Shown here one piece after another: positions 1 through 7,926 of a stretch of 25,032 nucleotides of DNA (positions are counted from its first letter, which is position 1; every line of letters begins with the position of its first letter). Under the pieces are notes generated by a model that made no database searches, was not told the DNA's origin, and was given only the letters and a program-made list of their open reading frames with translations. The DNA is taken from the NCBI GenBank assembly GCA_905202215.1, contig CAJKRG010000051.1, positions 1 through 25,032 on the forward strand, given 5' to 3'. The DNA is from an uncultured Porphyromonadaceae bacterium (lineage in GTDB: Bacteria; Bacteroidota; Bacteroidia; Bacteroidales; Muribaculaceae). A program made the position numbers and the translations under genes.

Positions 1-1232
1 GCGTTCTTGAAGCGGCCGCCCCGCTTTGGGACGGAGGATATACCATATGCGGCACCACGGGTTCGGGTTCGTCTTTTGTGCTCCGCGATCCGCGCGGTAT
101 ACGTCCGGCCTTTTATTATGCAGACGATGAGGTGATCGTAGTGGCATCGGAGCGTCCGGTGATTCAGACGGTGTTCAATGTACTCCGTGAAGATGTGAAG
201 GAGCTTGAACCCGGCAGCGCCATGCTGATCAATCCTGACGGAGAATTCGAGATCCGGCGCATTCTGAAACCTCTCGGCAATGCCCGATGCTCGTTCGAGC
301 GCATTTACTTCTCGCGAGGCAGCGATGCCGATATCTACCGTGAGCGCAAATGTCTCGGTGCCAATATTGTCGGTCCTCTTCTGTGTATGGTCGACAATCG
401 CTTTGACTCCACGGTATTCTCGTTTATTCCCAATACGGCTGAAGTGGCATTTCTCGGAATGGTCGAGGAACTAAACCGTCATCTCGACCGCGGACGCCGC
501 GCCGAAATAGCACGTCTGGTGGAAAACGGTACTCTTTCCGACGGTATGCTCGACGAGATTCTCGAACGTAAGGTTCGTGTCGAGAAAATAGCCATAAAGG
601 ATATAAAACTCCGAACGTTTATTGCCGAGGGGAGCTCGCGAAACGATCTTGCCACTCATGTATATGACGTGACGTACGGCTGTATCCGCACCGGAAAGGA
701 CACCCTCGTGATCATCGACGACAGCATTGTGCGCGGCACTACGCTACGACAGTCGATACTCCGTATTCTCGACCGTCTGATGCCGAAACGTATAATTGTG
801 GTTTCGTCGTCGCCTCAGGTGCGCTATCCCGACTATTACGGCATAGATATGCCGCGTCTTGAGGAGCTTGCGGCTTTCCGGGCGATGATTTCGCTGCTCG
901 AGACCACAGGACGTTCGTCTTTGATCGCCGAGGCCTGTGCCGAAGCCGAAAGATGTCTTGCGCTCCCTGCCGAGAAGCAGGTCAATGTGGTGAAAAAACT
1001 ATATGCTCCTTTCTCGGACGAGGAAATTTCGGCCCGTATGGCCGAAATGCTTACTCCTTCCGACATACGCGCACGCGTCGATCTGCTTTTCCAGAGTCTT
1101 GAAGGACTGCATGAGGCTGTCCCCGATTGTCCAGGCGACTGGTATTTCTCCGGCGATTATCCGACACCGGGAGGTGTGAGAATGGTCAACCGGGCTTTCG
1201 TCGACTATTGCCGTCGTAATCATAAGATCTAA
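1..1232 (+). CDS. Amidophosphoribosyltransferase (PurF-like), 5' end outside the window
   Basis: The open frame (codons in phase from base 3) continues in from upstream, so the N-terminal glutamine amidotransferase catalytic Cys is not visible. About 409 residues are seen. They include CGTTGSGSSFVLRDPRGIRP of the amidotransferase half, the PRPP-binding loop TLVIIDDSIVRGTT (about bases 703-744), and the PurF-type motif SSSPQVRYPDYYGIDMP. The family makes phosphoribosylamine from PRPP and glutamine, the first committed step of purine synthesis. About 45 residues between the RIYFSRGSD region and the PRPP loop, and a long tail after YGIDMP, make it look longer than the common ~470-residue PurF. 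It resembles the longer second PurF-type protein of Bacteroidales, so I give no symbol. It ends at TAA 1230-1232, just before a strong terminator. Confidence 0.88.
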   Translation, partial: VLEAAAPLWDGGYTICGTTGSGSSFVLRDPRGIRPAFYYADDEVIVVASERPVIQTVFNVLREDVKELEPGSAMLINPDGEFEIRRILKPLGNARCSFERIYFSRGSDADIYRERKCLGANIVGPLLCMVDNRFDSTVFSFIPNTAEVAFLGMVEELNRHLDRGRRAEIARLVENGTLSDGMLDEILERKVRVEKIAIKDIKLRTFIAEGSSRNDLATHVYDVTYGCIRTGKDTLVIIDDSIVRGTTLRQSILRILDRLMPKRIIVVSSSPQVRYPDYYGIDMPRLEELAAFRAMISLLETTGRSSLIAEACAEAERCLALPAEKQVNVVKKLYAPFSDEEISARMAEMLTPSDIRARVDLLFQSLEGLHEAVPDCPGDWYFSGDYPTPGGVRMVNRAFVDYCRRNHKI

Positions 1233-1240
1233 TAGAACGA

Positions 1241-1281
1241 AAAAAACGGACAGGTTTCCCGAAGGAGCCTGTCCGTTTTTT
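1241..1281. terminator. Bidirectional intrinsic terminator
   Basis: A 14-bp perfect stem pairs AAAAAACGGACAGG (1241-1254) with CCTGTCCGTTTTTT (1268-1281) around a 13-nt loop. A-tracts and T-tracts flank it so that both strands give a U-run. It lies between two convergent genes, the PurF-like gene ending at 1232 and the OmpA-like gene ending at 1298, and can serve both. Confidence 0.92.
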
Positions 1282-1297
1282 CTATATCTGTCTGTAT

Positions 1298-2002
1298 TTA
1301 TTTGAGGGTGCCTGCATTGGCCTGGTCGATCATCTGCTGGCCCGCGGTGATATATATTTCGACACGACGGTTCTGCGCGCGTCCTTCGGGAGTATCGTTG
1401 GAAGCTACGTAGTCGGCCATAGGAATGCCTTCAGACGAAAGACGGGTGGGAGCCACGCCGCTGTTGGCGAGATAGCTCAGGACGGCATCCGCACGTTCGG
1501 ATGCAAGTTTCTGATTGACGGCGAAAGAACCGGTGTTGTCGGTGAAGCCGTAGATCTGCACGTTGGTGCCGGGATTTTCCTTTAGAGAGGCTGCGAAGCG
1601 TGTGAGGTCGGCTTTGGCCTGCTCGTTGAGAGTATATTTGCCGGTGGGGAAGAGAATACCGCCTTCGAAGGTCACCTTGATTGCCTGAAGGCCGTTCTGG
1701 TCGGTGGTCTGTTCGACGGTAGCCTGCTTGCCGAGTTCTTCCTGAAGTTCTTTCTGCTGTTTGTCCATTTTCTTGCCGATGAGAGCGCCAGCGCCGGCAC
1801 CGACAGCCGCACCGATCGCACTGCCTATGCCTGCGCCCTTGCCTCCGCCGATGATGGCGCCGAGGCCTGCGCCGAGAGCCGCACCGCCGCCGCCGCCGAT
1901 GAGGGCGCCTTTACCGGTCTGTGTCATCGAAGAACAGGCAGTCTCGCCAACGAGGAGACTGAGGCCCAGAAGGGCTATACACGATACTTTAAGTAGTTTC
2001 AT
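1298..2002 (-). CDS. OmpA-family outer-membrane protein with glycine-zipper segment
   Basis: A protein of 234 residues from ATG 2002; an in-frame ATG at 2008 would add two residues. A hydrophobic signal sequence (MKLLKVSCIALLGLSLLVG) ends near ETACSS, a possible though imperfect lipobox. Next comes a Gly/Ala-rich segment with repeated GxxxG patterns (about residues 30-75, ending GALIGKKMDKQQ), typical of glycine-zipper membrane insertion. The C-terminal OmpA-like peptidoglycan-binding domain shows FPTGKYTLN, IYGFTDNTGS, NQKLASERADAVLSYL and GRAQNRRVEIYI, including the Asp and Arg that bind diaminopimelate in the family. The arrangement resembles YiaD-type proteins, which tether the outer membrane to the cell wall. 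It is a single gene with its own upstream region and a shared terminator downstream. Confidence 0.9.
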   Translation of the reverse strand: MKLLKVSCIALLGLSLLVGETACSSMTQTGKGALIGGGGGAALGAGLGAIIGGGKGAGIGSAIGAAVGAGAGALIGKKMDKQQKELQEELGKQATVEQTTDQNGLQAIKVTFEGGILFPTGKYTLNEQAKADLTRFAASLKENPGTNVQIYGFTDNTGSFAVNQKLASERADAVLSYLANSGVAPTRLSSEGIPMADYVASNDTPEGRAQNRRVEIYITAGQQMIDQANAGTLK

Positions 2003-2019
2003 AGTCATTCTTATGTTAG

Positions 2020-2051
2020 TTAATATAATAAAGACACCCGAATCGGCCAAA
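2020..2051 (-). promoter_or_regulatory. Candidate promoter for the OmpA-like gene
   Basis: On the minus strand, TTTG (2051-2048) is followed after exactly 20 nt by TATATTAA (2027-2020), which matches the Bacteroidetes -7 form TAnnTTTG at 6 of 8 positions. It sits 11-18 nt before the two candidate start codons. The weak -7 keeps confidence low. Confidence 0.35.
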
Positions 2052-2145
2052 TGGTTTTTCGGTAACGCGAAATTACTAAAAAATATTGATATAGCCTTAT
2101 ACGGGAAAAGCGCGAAAATTGGCCCGGTATCCGCGGGCGTTTCCA

Positions 2146-2421
2146 CTACGGTCTGTAGCCCATCGTGCGGGCGGCACTTTCGATATAGGCGTCGGCGCAC
2201 GATTCGAAACCGGCGTCGCGGAGACGCGTCTCGCGGGCGCGTATGGCAAGCACGGCTTTTTCACGTTCCATGGAATTCTCCGGAAGCCTGAGCGCGGCTT
2301 CGGCATGGCGACGGCCAGCTTCGTGCGAGACTTTCAACTCGGCATCTGTGGCATCAGAGCCGTTGGAGCACGAGGTAGCCGCGACAAGCACCACGATAGG
2401 GAGAAGCTTTGATATTTTCAT
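2146..2421 (-). CDS. Small hypothetical lipoprotein
   Basis: A 91-residue protein with a lipoprotein signal peptide: MKISKLLPIVVLVAATSC, in which VAATSC is an acceptable lipobox with the lipidated Cys at residue 18. The remainder is charged and helical, rich in Glu, Arg and Ala (EAGRRHAEAALRLPENSMEREKAVLAIRARETRLRDAG), with two more cysteine/tyrosine-containing turns near the C terminus. I do not recognise a family. Its ATG overlaps the TGA of the upstream exonuclease gene (ATGA, 2421-2418), so it is translationally coupled to it and is the last gene of the porQ operon. The signal peptide and coupling make it a real gene; the function is unknown. Confidence 0.75.
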   Translation of the reverse strand: MKISKLLPIVVLVAATSCSNGSDATDAELKVSHEAGRRHAEAALRLPENSMEREKAVLAIRARETRLRDAGFESCADAYIESAARTMGYRP

Positions 2422-2912
2422 AGCAGAATGATTCCTAATTTGGCAGCTGCGAGAGCGTCATCAAGGGCGTTGTGATGATTTTCGAGAGGAATACCGAAGA
2501 ACTCGCAGAGGCTGTCGAGCGATTTCGACGGACACATGCCGCGGGGAATGGTGCGTCGCGCTTCGGCGAGAGTGTCGAGGAATACTTCGGGTTCGTCAAG
2601 ACCGTAGATACGGCACGCGCTGCGTATGCATTTGCTGTCGAACGGAGCATTATGGGCCACAAGCGGCAGGTCTTCAAGCCATTGTGCCCATTCTTTCCAT
2701 ACGATGCCGAAGGTGGGAGCGTTCCATGTGTCGTTGTCGGTGAGACCGTGCACACGTGTGCAGAAATATTTGTAGTAGTTCGGTTCCGGACAGATCAGTG
2801 AGTAGCGCTTGTCGACAATCACTCTGTCGCGTACCTTTACGGCACCAATGGCACATATACTCGATGCGGTCTCGTTGGCTGTCTCGACGTCTACGGCTAT
2901 GAAATCTTTCAT
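2418..2912 (-). CDS. DEDDh-type 3'-5' exonuclease (DnaQ-like)
   Basis: 164 residues from ATG 2912; the open frame extends upstream inside ispH, but this ATG overlaps the ispH stop. All exonuclease motifs are visible: Exo I FIAVDVETAN (D and E metal ligands), Exo II LVAHNAPFDSKCI (D), and Exo III HHNALDDALAA (H and D). The fold is the RNase H-like DnaQ family, which cuts nucleotides from 3' ends of DNA or RNA with two metal ions. There is no polymerase or BRCT domain, so it is a stand-alone exonuclease like others annotated as polymerase III epsilon-like in Bacteroidales. The substrate cannot be told from sequence. It overlaps ispH upstream and the lipoprotein gene downstream by 4 nt each. Confidence 0.88.
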   Translation of the reverse strand: MKDFIAVDVETANETASSICAIGAVKVRDRVIVDKRYSLICPEPNYYKYFCTRVHGLTDNDTWNAPTFGIVWKEWAQWLEDLPLVAHNAPFDSKCIRSACRIYGLDEPEVFLDTLAEARRTIPRGMCPSKSLDSLCEFFGIPLENHHNALDDALAAAKLGIILL

Positions 2913-3778
2913 GACAGCATCCGTGCAAGGGCTTCGCGCACCTGTTCCATGAGCCAGCGCGGAGTGGAGGTTGCGCCGCAGATGCCGACAGTCTCTGCGC
3001 CGTCGAACCATCCGGGCTGCAAATCGTGTTCGTCGGCCACAAGATATGTGCGGCTGTTCTCGGCGAGACAGTGATTGAACAGTATTTTGCCGTTACTGCT
3101 TTTGGCACCGGCCACGAACAGGACCACGTCCTTTTTCCGGGCGAACTCGCGGAGTTTGTCAACGCGGTTTGACACCTGACGGCAGATTGTGTCGAAGTAT
3201 TCGAATCTTACTCCGGGCTGCATTCTCCGTTCGATTTCCGCTATTATGGACCTGAAACCCTCGAGCGATTTTGTAGTCTGGGAATATAGCGCCACAGGCC
3301 GGCTGAAATCGACCTGGGAAAGACCCGAGGGATCTTCCACGACGATAGCGTTGCCTTCGGTCTGTCCGACGAGACCGTTGACTTCGGCATGCCCGAGTTT
3401 ACCATATATCACTATCTGGGGCCGGGCGGCTCCGTCGGTGCTGTGATAAAGCTCCTTGATTCGTTTCTGAAGCCGGAGCACGACAGGACATGTGGCATCG
3501 ATGACATCGATGTCGCGCGCGCGGGCGGTGCGATAGGTTTCCGGCGGTTCGCCGTGGGCGCGCAGGAGCACTTTCACGCCTTTGAGATGCTCAAGATCGG
3601 CGTGGGTGATGGTCACCAGACCTTTGGCGCGCAGACGTTCGACTTCGCCGGAGTTGTGCACGATGTCGCCCAGGCAGTAGATGGTGCCGCTACGCGCAAG
3701 TTCTTCCTCTGCCTTGCGTATGGCTGTCACCACACCGAAGCAGAAGCCCGAACCGCTGTCGATCTCTATATCTGTCAT
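2909..3778 (-). CDS. ispH: 4-hydroxy-3-methylbut-2-enyl diphosphate reductase
   Basis: 289 residues, the usual length. IspH (LytB) carries out the last step of the MEP isoprenoid pathway, reducing HMBPP to IPP and DMAPP with a [4Fe-4S] cluster. The three cluster cysteines are present: C13 (SGFCFGV), C97 (DATCPVV) and C267 (GICGATSTP). Also visible are the substrate-binding histidines (IVHN at 41, RAHG at 75, GH at 130) and the essential acid E132 in GHAEVNG. The start ATG overlaps the stop of cmk, and its own stop overlaps the exonuclease start, so it sits inside a chain of coupled genes transcribed from the porQ promoter. Confidence 0.97.
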   Translation of the reverse strand: MTDIEIDSGSGFCFGVVTAIRKAEEELARSGTIYCLGDIVHNSGEVERLRAKGLVTITHADLEHLKGVKVLLRAHGEPPETYRTARARDIDVIDATCPVVLRLQKRIKELYHSTDGAARPQIVIYGKLGHAEVNGLVGQTEGNAIVVEDPSGLSQVDFSRPVALYSQTTKSLEGFRSIIAEIERRMQPGVRFEYFDTICRQVSNRVDKLREFARKKDVVLFVAGAKSSNGKILFNHCLAENSRTYLVADEHDLQPGWFDGAETVGICGATSTPRWLMEQVREALARMLS

Positions 3779-4461
3779 TCGGCGGCCCGTTTATATTGTT
3801 CGAGAAGCCATGCGTCCTGTTCGTCGAGCGTCATGGCCGAGTTGTCGAGCGATATCGCGTCGTCGGCACGGCGCAGCGGACTTTCAGCGCGTGTGGTGTC
3901 GATCTTGTCGCGGTGTACGACATTGGCAAGGACTTCTTCGTAGTTTACATGGGCGCCTTTCTCCATCATCTCGCGGAAACGACGCATGGCGCGTGTCTCG
4001 GCCGAGGCATCGACAAAGATTTTGAGTTCGGCATCGGGAAACACTACGGTGCCGATGTCGCGGCCGTCCATCACAATGCCTTTTTCAGCGCCGAGAGCCT
4101 TCTGTTTGGATACAAGAGCATGGCGCACTTCTGGAATGGCGGCTACGGGCGACACCGCTTCCGACACGCGCAGGCGCCGGATCTCGTCTTCGACATCTGT
4201 GCCGTTGAGCAAGGTGCGCTGGCTGCCGTCGGGCATGACGGCGAAATCGATTGCGATTTCAGGCAGAGCGGCAATGACAGCGGAGGCATCCGGGCGATTT
4301 TCGCTGTCGATCATGCCGTGGTCGAGTGCATAAAGGGTCACGGCACGGTACATTGCGCCGGAGTCTATATATCGGTATCCAGTCTTGGCGGCCAGTCGGC
4401 GTGCCATTGTGCTTTTGCCGGACGAGGAATATCCGTCGATGGCTATGATAATCCGTTTCAC
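3775..4461 (-). CDS. cmk: Cytidylate kinase
   Basis: 228 residues. It phosphorylates CMP and dCMP with ATP to the diphosphates in pyrimidine salvage and recycling. Evidence is the P-loop GYSSSGKST (residues 10-18) preceded by the IIIAIDG strand, the nucleoside-binding segment YIDSGAMYRAVTLYAL, and the CMP-kinase signature KGIVMDGRDIGTVVFPDA, followed by the lid region RFREMMEKG and RDKIDTTRAESPL. Length and motif order are normal. It lies 17 nt after porQ and overlaps ispH by ATGA. The porQ-cmk-ispH arrangement recurs in Bacteroidales, so the link to secretion is one of position and not obviously of function. Confidence 0.96.
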   Translation of the reverse strand: MKRIIIAIDGYSSSGKSTMARRLAAKTGYRYIDSGAMYRAVTLYALDHGMIDSENRPDASAVIAALPEIAIDFAVMPDGSQRTLLNGTDVEDEIRRLRVSEAVSPVAAIPEVRHALVSKQKALGAEKGIVMDGRDIGTVVFPDAELKIFVDASAETRAMRRFREMMEKGAHVNYEEVLANVVHRDKIDTTRAESPLRRADDAISLDNSAMTLDEQDAWLLEQYKRAAE

Positions 4462-4478
4462 TTTGGAGATATATTTCT

Positions 4479-5513
4479 TTAGAACAGTATTTCGTTGATA
4501 TTCAGCGAGAGATTGAACATGAACGTGGTGCCTCCCGTATGCGGCTGGGCAAGAGCGAGGCCGATGCCGACAGTTCTGAGCCTGAGACCTCCTCCAAGGG
4601 AGAATCCCGACAGGAAACTGCGTGAATAAGTGCTCATGTCGGTGCGGGTCTTGTAGTTGTAACCCAGCGTCACGTAGTAGTTCGGACTTGATATAAGATC
4701 GATGCCGAAAACAAGATGCCGAAACAGGTTGGAGCCGAAACTTTCTTTTGTCACCGGAGCTGTTGTGCTGCTGCCGTCGCCGGTCTCATAGTAGGGCAGT
4801 TTCCATTTGGTGAGATTCCATGCCGTTATCGAGAAACGCACCGGAAATGTGCCGAAACTCTGGCTCCAGCCCAGACGGACGTCGAAAGGCAGGCGGTCGT
4901 AGTGTTCGTTGAAACGCTTCACCTGACCGCCGAGGTTGGCGAGAACTACTGACAGCGACAGATCCCGGTCGGGATCGTAGTAGTTTAAGCCCAGGTCGGT
5001 TGCGATCGCGAAGGCCGTATAGTCGGCGTAGGCACTGTACAATGCATTGAGTGCAATGCCACCGCGCAGACGGTCGGTGAAATCATGGGCGTAGGAACCT
5101 CCGAAAGCCACATCCTTGGGTGAAAAAGATCCGATGATACTACCGTCGGGGAGAGCTTCTTTCATCGATCCGTAGCCGAAATAGCGTACTGATGCGCTCC
5201 ATGCTCCATGCTCGCCGGCGGCATGACCGTAGCGCAGCCCGGCAAAATTGGATCCGCCGAGATATCTCATGTAGTTGAGAGCTACCATATTGCTCATTTC
5301 AGCGCCAAGAAGCGCCGGATTCTGTTCGGTCACGGTAATGTCGTCGTCGACAAGCGATATGTTTACGCCGCCGAGACCGTATATCTTGGCCGATGAGGTG
5401 ACGTTAAGGAAGCTGTAGGCGCTTGTGCCGTCCTGGGCCGACATACCCAATGCCGACCCTGCCACAAGCAGGGCCGACACCGTGCGTCGTATTATTCCGA
5501 TAGAGGACTTCAT
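4479..5513 (-). CDS. porQ: Type IX secretion system protein PorQ
   Basis: 344 residues from ATG 5513; the open frame extends upstream, but this ATG gives a clean signal peptide (MKSSIGIIRRTVSALLVAGSALGMSAQ) and lies just after a strong promoter. The mature part is a predicted outer-membrane beta-barrel of the PorV/PorQ type: it starts DGTSAYSFLNVTSSAKIYGLGG with repeated aromatic-ended strands (YFGYGS, VTLGYNY, LGWSQSF) and ends on a barrel-like FMFNLSLNINEILF. PorQ acts with PorU, PorV and PorZ in the attachment complex that cleaves T9SS C-terminal signals. It is the first gene of the operon with cmk and ispH, as known in other Bacteroidales. Confidence 0.88.
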   Translation of the reverse strand: MKSSIGIIRRTVSALLVAGSALGMSAQDGTSAYSFLNVTSSAKIYGLGGVNISLVDDDITVTEQNPALLGAEMSNMVALNYMRYLGGSNFAGLRYGHAAGEHGAWSASVRYFGYGSMKEALPDGSIIGSFSPKDVAFGGSYAHDFTDRLRGGIALNALYSAYADYTAFAIATDLGLNYYDPDRDLSLSVVLANLGGQVKRFNEHYDRLPFDVRLGWSQSFGTFPVRFSITAWNLTKWKLPYYETGDGSSTTAPVTKESFGSNLFRHLVFGIDLISSPNYYVTLGYNYKTRTDMSTYSRSFLSGFSLGGGLRLRTVGIGLALAQPHTGGTTFMFNLSLNINEILF

Positions 5514-5522
5514 TCGCGTTTG

Positions 5523-5554
5523 CAAAAATACATCAATATTTTTATAACGGCAAA
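5523..5554 (-). promoter_or_regulatory. Promoter of the porQ-cmk-ispH operon
   Basis: On the minus strand, TTTG (5554-5551) is followed after exactly 20 nt by TATTTTTG (5530-5523), a full match to the Bacteroidetes -33/-7 consensus. The ATG of porQ is only 10 nt beyond the -7 box, so the mRNA leader would be just a few bases. It lies in the 59-nt gap after ilvC and separates the two operons. Confidence 0.8.
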
Positions 5555-5572
5555 AGAGTCCCGCTATTGTGC

Positions 5573-6616
5573 TCAGCAACCCTCCGGACGAAGTTTACGG
5601 ACGGTTTCGGCTGCGCGCCAGAGTTCGCTCTCGCGGAGTTCGCGCAGTTCTTTCTCCAGCCCGACGCGATAGTCGGGTTTGGAGTTGGCGTCGATGGCTA
5701 TCTGGGCTTCCTTACCTTCGGCCACGCTGTTGTAGAGGCGTTCCATCACAGGCTTGATGGCGTCGTGAAAAGGTTTCATCCAGTCGAGCGCACCACGTTG
5801 CGCCGTTGTCGAGCAGTTGGCATACATCCAGTCCATGCCCTTGGCGGCGAAGAGAGGCATGAGCGACTGTGTAAGTTCCTCGACTGTTTCGTTGAATGCT
5901 TCGGAAGGTGTGTGGCCGTGTTCGCGGAGCACTTCATACTGTGCGGCAAAAAGGCCCTGTATGGCACCCATGAGTGCGCCGCGCTCTCCTGTGAGGTCGC
6001 TGGTTGCCTCGCGTTTGAATGTTGTCTCGAAGAGATAGCCGGATCCTATGCCTATGCCGAGGGCGATTGTACGTTCGAGGGCGCGGCCGGTATAATCCTG
6101 CTCAACGGCGAATGAGGCATTTATGCCTCGGCCTTCGAGGAACAGGCTGCGCACAGTCGTGCCGGAACCTTTGGGAGCTACCATGATGACGTCGACATCT
6201 GCCGGGGGTACCACACCTGTGCGGTCGGGCCATGTGATGGCGAAACCGTGCGAGAAGTAGAGAGCGTCGCCGGCCTTGAGACCGGCCTTGATGGTGGGCC
6301 ATTGGCTCAATACGGCGGCATCCGAGAGAAGACACATCACTATGGTGCCTCGTTTTGCCGCCTCTTCGATGCTGAACAGGGTCTCGCCCGGTACCCATCC
6401 GTCAGCAACAGCCTTGTCGTAGGTCTTGCCCGGACGCTGGCCTACGATAACGTTGAAGCCGTTGTCGCGCAGGTTGAGGCTCTGGCCCGGGCCCTGCACG
6501 CCGTAGCCGAGCACGGCGATTGTTTCGCCTGCGAGCACCTCGCGGGCTTTATCGAGTGTGAATTCTTCGCGGGTTACGACGGTTTCTTCCACGCCGCCGA
6601 AGTTCATTTTTGCCAT
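5573..6616 (-). CDS. ilvC: Ketol-acid reductoisomerase
   Basis: 347 residues. It isomerises and reduces acetolactate or acetohydroxybutyrate to dihydroxy acids, the second common step of valine and isoleucine synthesis. The N-terminal Rossmann domain shows IAVLGYGVQGPGQSLNLRDNG, with the cofactor-specificity loop VGQRPGKTYDKA. The C-terminal knotted helical domain has the metal-binding segment ATSDLTGERGALMGAIQGLFAAQYEVL and the catalytic Glu region ETVEELTQSLMPL. It is the last gene of the ilv operon, with 4 nt between the thioesterase stop and this ATG. A second ATG at 6607 is possible but less likely. Confidence 0.97.
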   Translation of the reverse strand: MAKMNFGGVEETVVTREEFTLDKAREVLAGETIAVLGYGVQGPGQSLNLRDNGFNVIVGQRPGKTYDKAVADGWVPGETLFSIEEAAKRGTIVMCLLSDAAVLSQWPTIKAGLKAGDALYFSHGFAITWPDRTGVVPPADVDVIMVAPKGSGTTVRSLFLEGRGINASFAVEQDYTGRALERTIALGIGIGSGYLFETTFKREATSDLTGERGALMGAIQGLFAAQYEVLREHGHTPSEAFNETVEELTQSLMPLFAAKGMDWMYANCSTTAQRGALDWMKPFHDAIKPVMERLYNSVAEGKEAQIAIDANSKPDYRVGLEKELRELRESELWRAAETVRKLRPEGC

Positions 6617-6620
6617 TTCT

Positions 6621-7382
6621 TTATAGTGTTAGTTGATTTTTATTCCATTCTATCCGTGCATCGATCAGGCGTTCGCCGTCGCGCACGATCTCGCATGCGC
6701 TTCTGGCAGAATCGCTTCCTTCGATGCGCAGAAGCACTTTTTCGCCATAGTGGCTTTCCTTGCGGAACATCAGATCAAGACGATGGACGATGTTCCTGTC
6801 GTAGTGGTCGAGCGACCAGTGGTTGAGTATCAGGGCAAGATAGCGCACGGTGTTGACATGCCGGTTGAAGTCGATATCGCAATATCGGAACGTGTAGCTT
6901 TCCTCGACGGCATCGGGGCCGAGGGGTGTCATGCGCGGAGTTGTGGCGATGGGGCATTCAAGATCGGCGGTCGGGAAAGCTTCTTTTTCGAAAGCGGTTA
7001 GATCGGCCATGGTGCGTGTGGCGAAGTCCATTGCGACCCATACCGTGCGCATATATCCGAAGACAGTGCCGTCGGGGGCTGTCATCACGAGATTTCGTTC
7101 GCTGAAATGCCTGTTATAGCTTTCGATCCACGTTGTAAGGGTGTAATGCTCGTTTATCACCGGGTAGCGGTTCATCTCAATGCTGAGGCGGCTGAGCACC
7201 CATCCCATGTTTTTGGTGATAAGGGCCGAGTAGCCTATGCCGAGGGCGTTGGCATGCTCGGTAGATACTTCGATAACACGTTCGGTGACGAGCGTGAGAG
7301 GCATGCGGCCGCTGGCGTTGCTTTCGCCCGCGGTGAGTATGTAAGAGTGGTTATATTCAGTCGGAAAGGTCGTTATTCCCAT
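6621..7382 (-). CDS. Acyl-ACP thioesterase (FatA/FatB-like)
   Basis: 253 residues forming two hot-dog domains, as in the bacterial members of the plant FatA/FatB family, which release fatty acids from acyl carrier protein. The N-terminal hot-dog runs from about residue 8 to 135 (NHSYILTAGESNASGRM, RTVWVAMDFATRTM). The C-terminal hot-dog holds the catalytic motif YCDIDFNRHVNTVRYL, with the family's D-x-N-x-H-V-N pattern at D171, N173, H175. The start lies 26 nt inside ilvN in another frame, and ilvC follows 4 nt downstream, so it is embedded in the branched-chain amino acid operon. This position recurs in Bacteroides relatives; the physiological acyl substrate is not known from sequence. Confidence 0.88.
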   Translation of the reverse strand: MGITTFPTEYNHSYILTAGESNASGRMPLTLVTERVIEVSTEHANALGIGYSALITKNMGWVLSRLSIEMNRYPVINEHYTLTTWIESYNRHFSERNLVMTAPDGTVFGYMRTVWVAMDFATRTMADLTAFEKEAFPTADLECPIATTPRMTPLGPDAVEESYTFRYCDIDFNRHVNTVRYLALILNHWSLDHYDRNIVHRLDLMFRKESHYGEKVLLRIEGSDSARSACEIVRDGERLIDARIEWNKNQLTL

Positions 7383-7926
7383 TTTGACGTCGGTTTTGTT
7401 CTTCGAGGAACATATCTATGTATTCAATCGGCGACTTTGTGACGCAGACACGGCCGCTTCGCACGAACTGTTTTATATCGTAGCGGCGCAGGCGGTCGAA
7501 AAGAGCCTCTGTCTCCCAAGGATGTCCTGTTTTCTCGATGACGGTATATTCGGGAGTCATTTCGAGAATTCTGGCGCTATGGTGTCGGATTATCGATTCA
7601 AGGTCCTGCTCTTCGAGAAGACGTGGTGTCGAGACCTTATAGAGCGATATTTCCTGATATACTATATCGTCGTCGGTGAAGAGGAAGACGCGGAGGACGT
7701 CGATGCGTTTCTCGATCTGTTTGACTACCTTCTCCATTGTCGGACGATCGGACCAGGTGGTAAGCGTCAGCTTGTGAATATCGGGGACGGACGATACACT
7801 CGCCGAAACATCCTCGATATTGAGGCAACGGCGTGTGAATATCACGGAGACCTGATTGAGCAGGCCGACGCAGTTTTCGGAGTAGACTGTTACGGTGAAC
7901 AGCTGGCGCGGTGCGGGCTGGCTCAT
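7357..7926 (-). CDS. ilvN: Acetolactate synthase small (regulatory) subunit
   Basis: 189 residues. The regulatory partner of IlvB confers valine feedback inhibition and boosts catalysis. The N-terminal ACT domain is clear (LFTVTVYSENCVGLLNQVSVIFTRRCLNIEDVSASVSS, residues 9-46, continuing to about 80), followed by the acetolactate synthase small-subunit C-terminal domain (YQEISLYKVSTP to PIEYIDMFLEEQ). The length fits the family (about 160-190). The ATG overlaps the ilvB TGA (ATGA at 7926-7923), and the gene's end overlaps the thioesterase start by 26 nt, which suggests a fixed ratio through coupled translation. Confidence 0.95.
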   Translation of the reverse strand: MSQPAPRQLFTVTVYSENCVGLLNQVSVIFTRRCLNIEDVSASVSSVPDIHKLTLTTWSDRPTMEKVVKQIEKRIDVLRVFLFTDDDIVYQEISLYKVSTPRLLEEQDLESIIRHHSARILEMTPEYTVIEKTGHPWETEALFDRLRRYDIKQFVRSGRVCVTKSPIEYIDMFLEEQNRRQNGNNDLSD

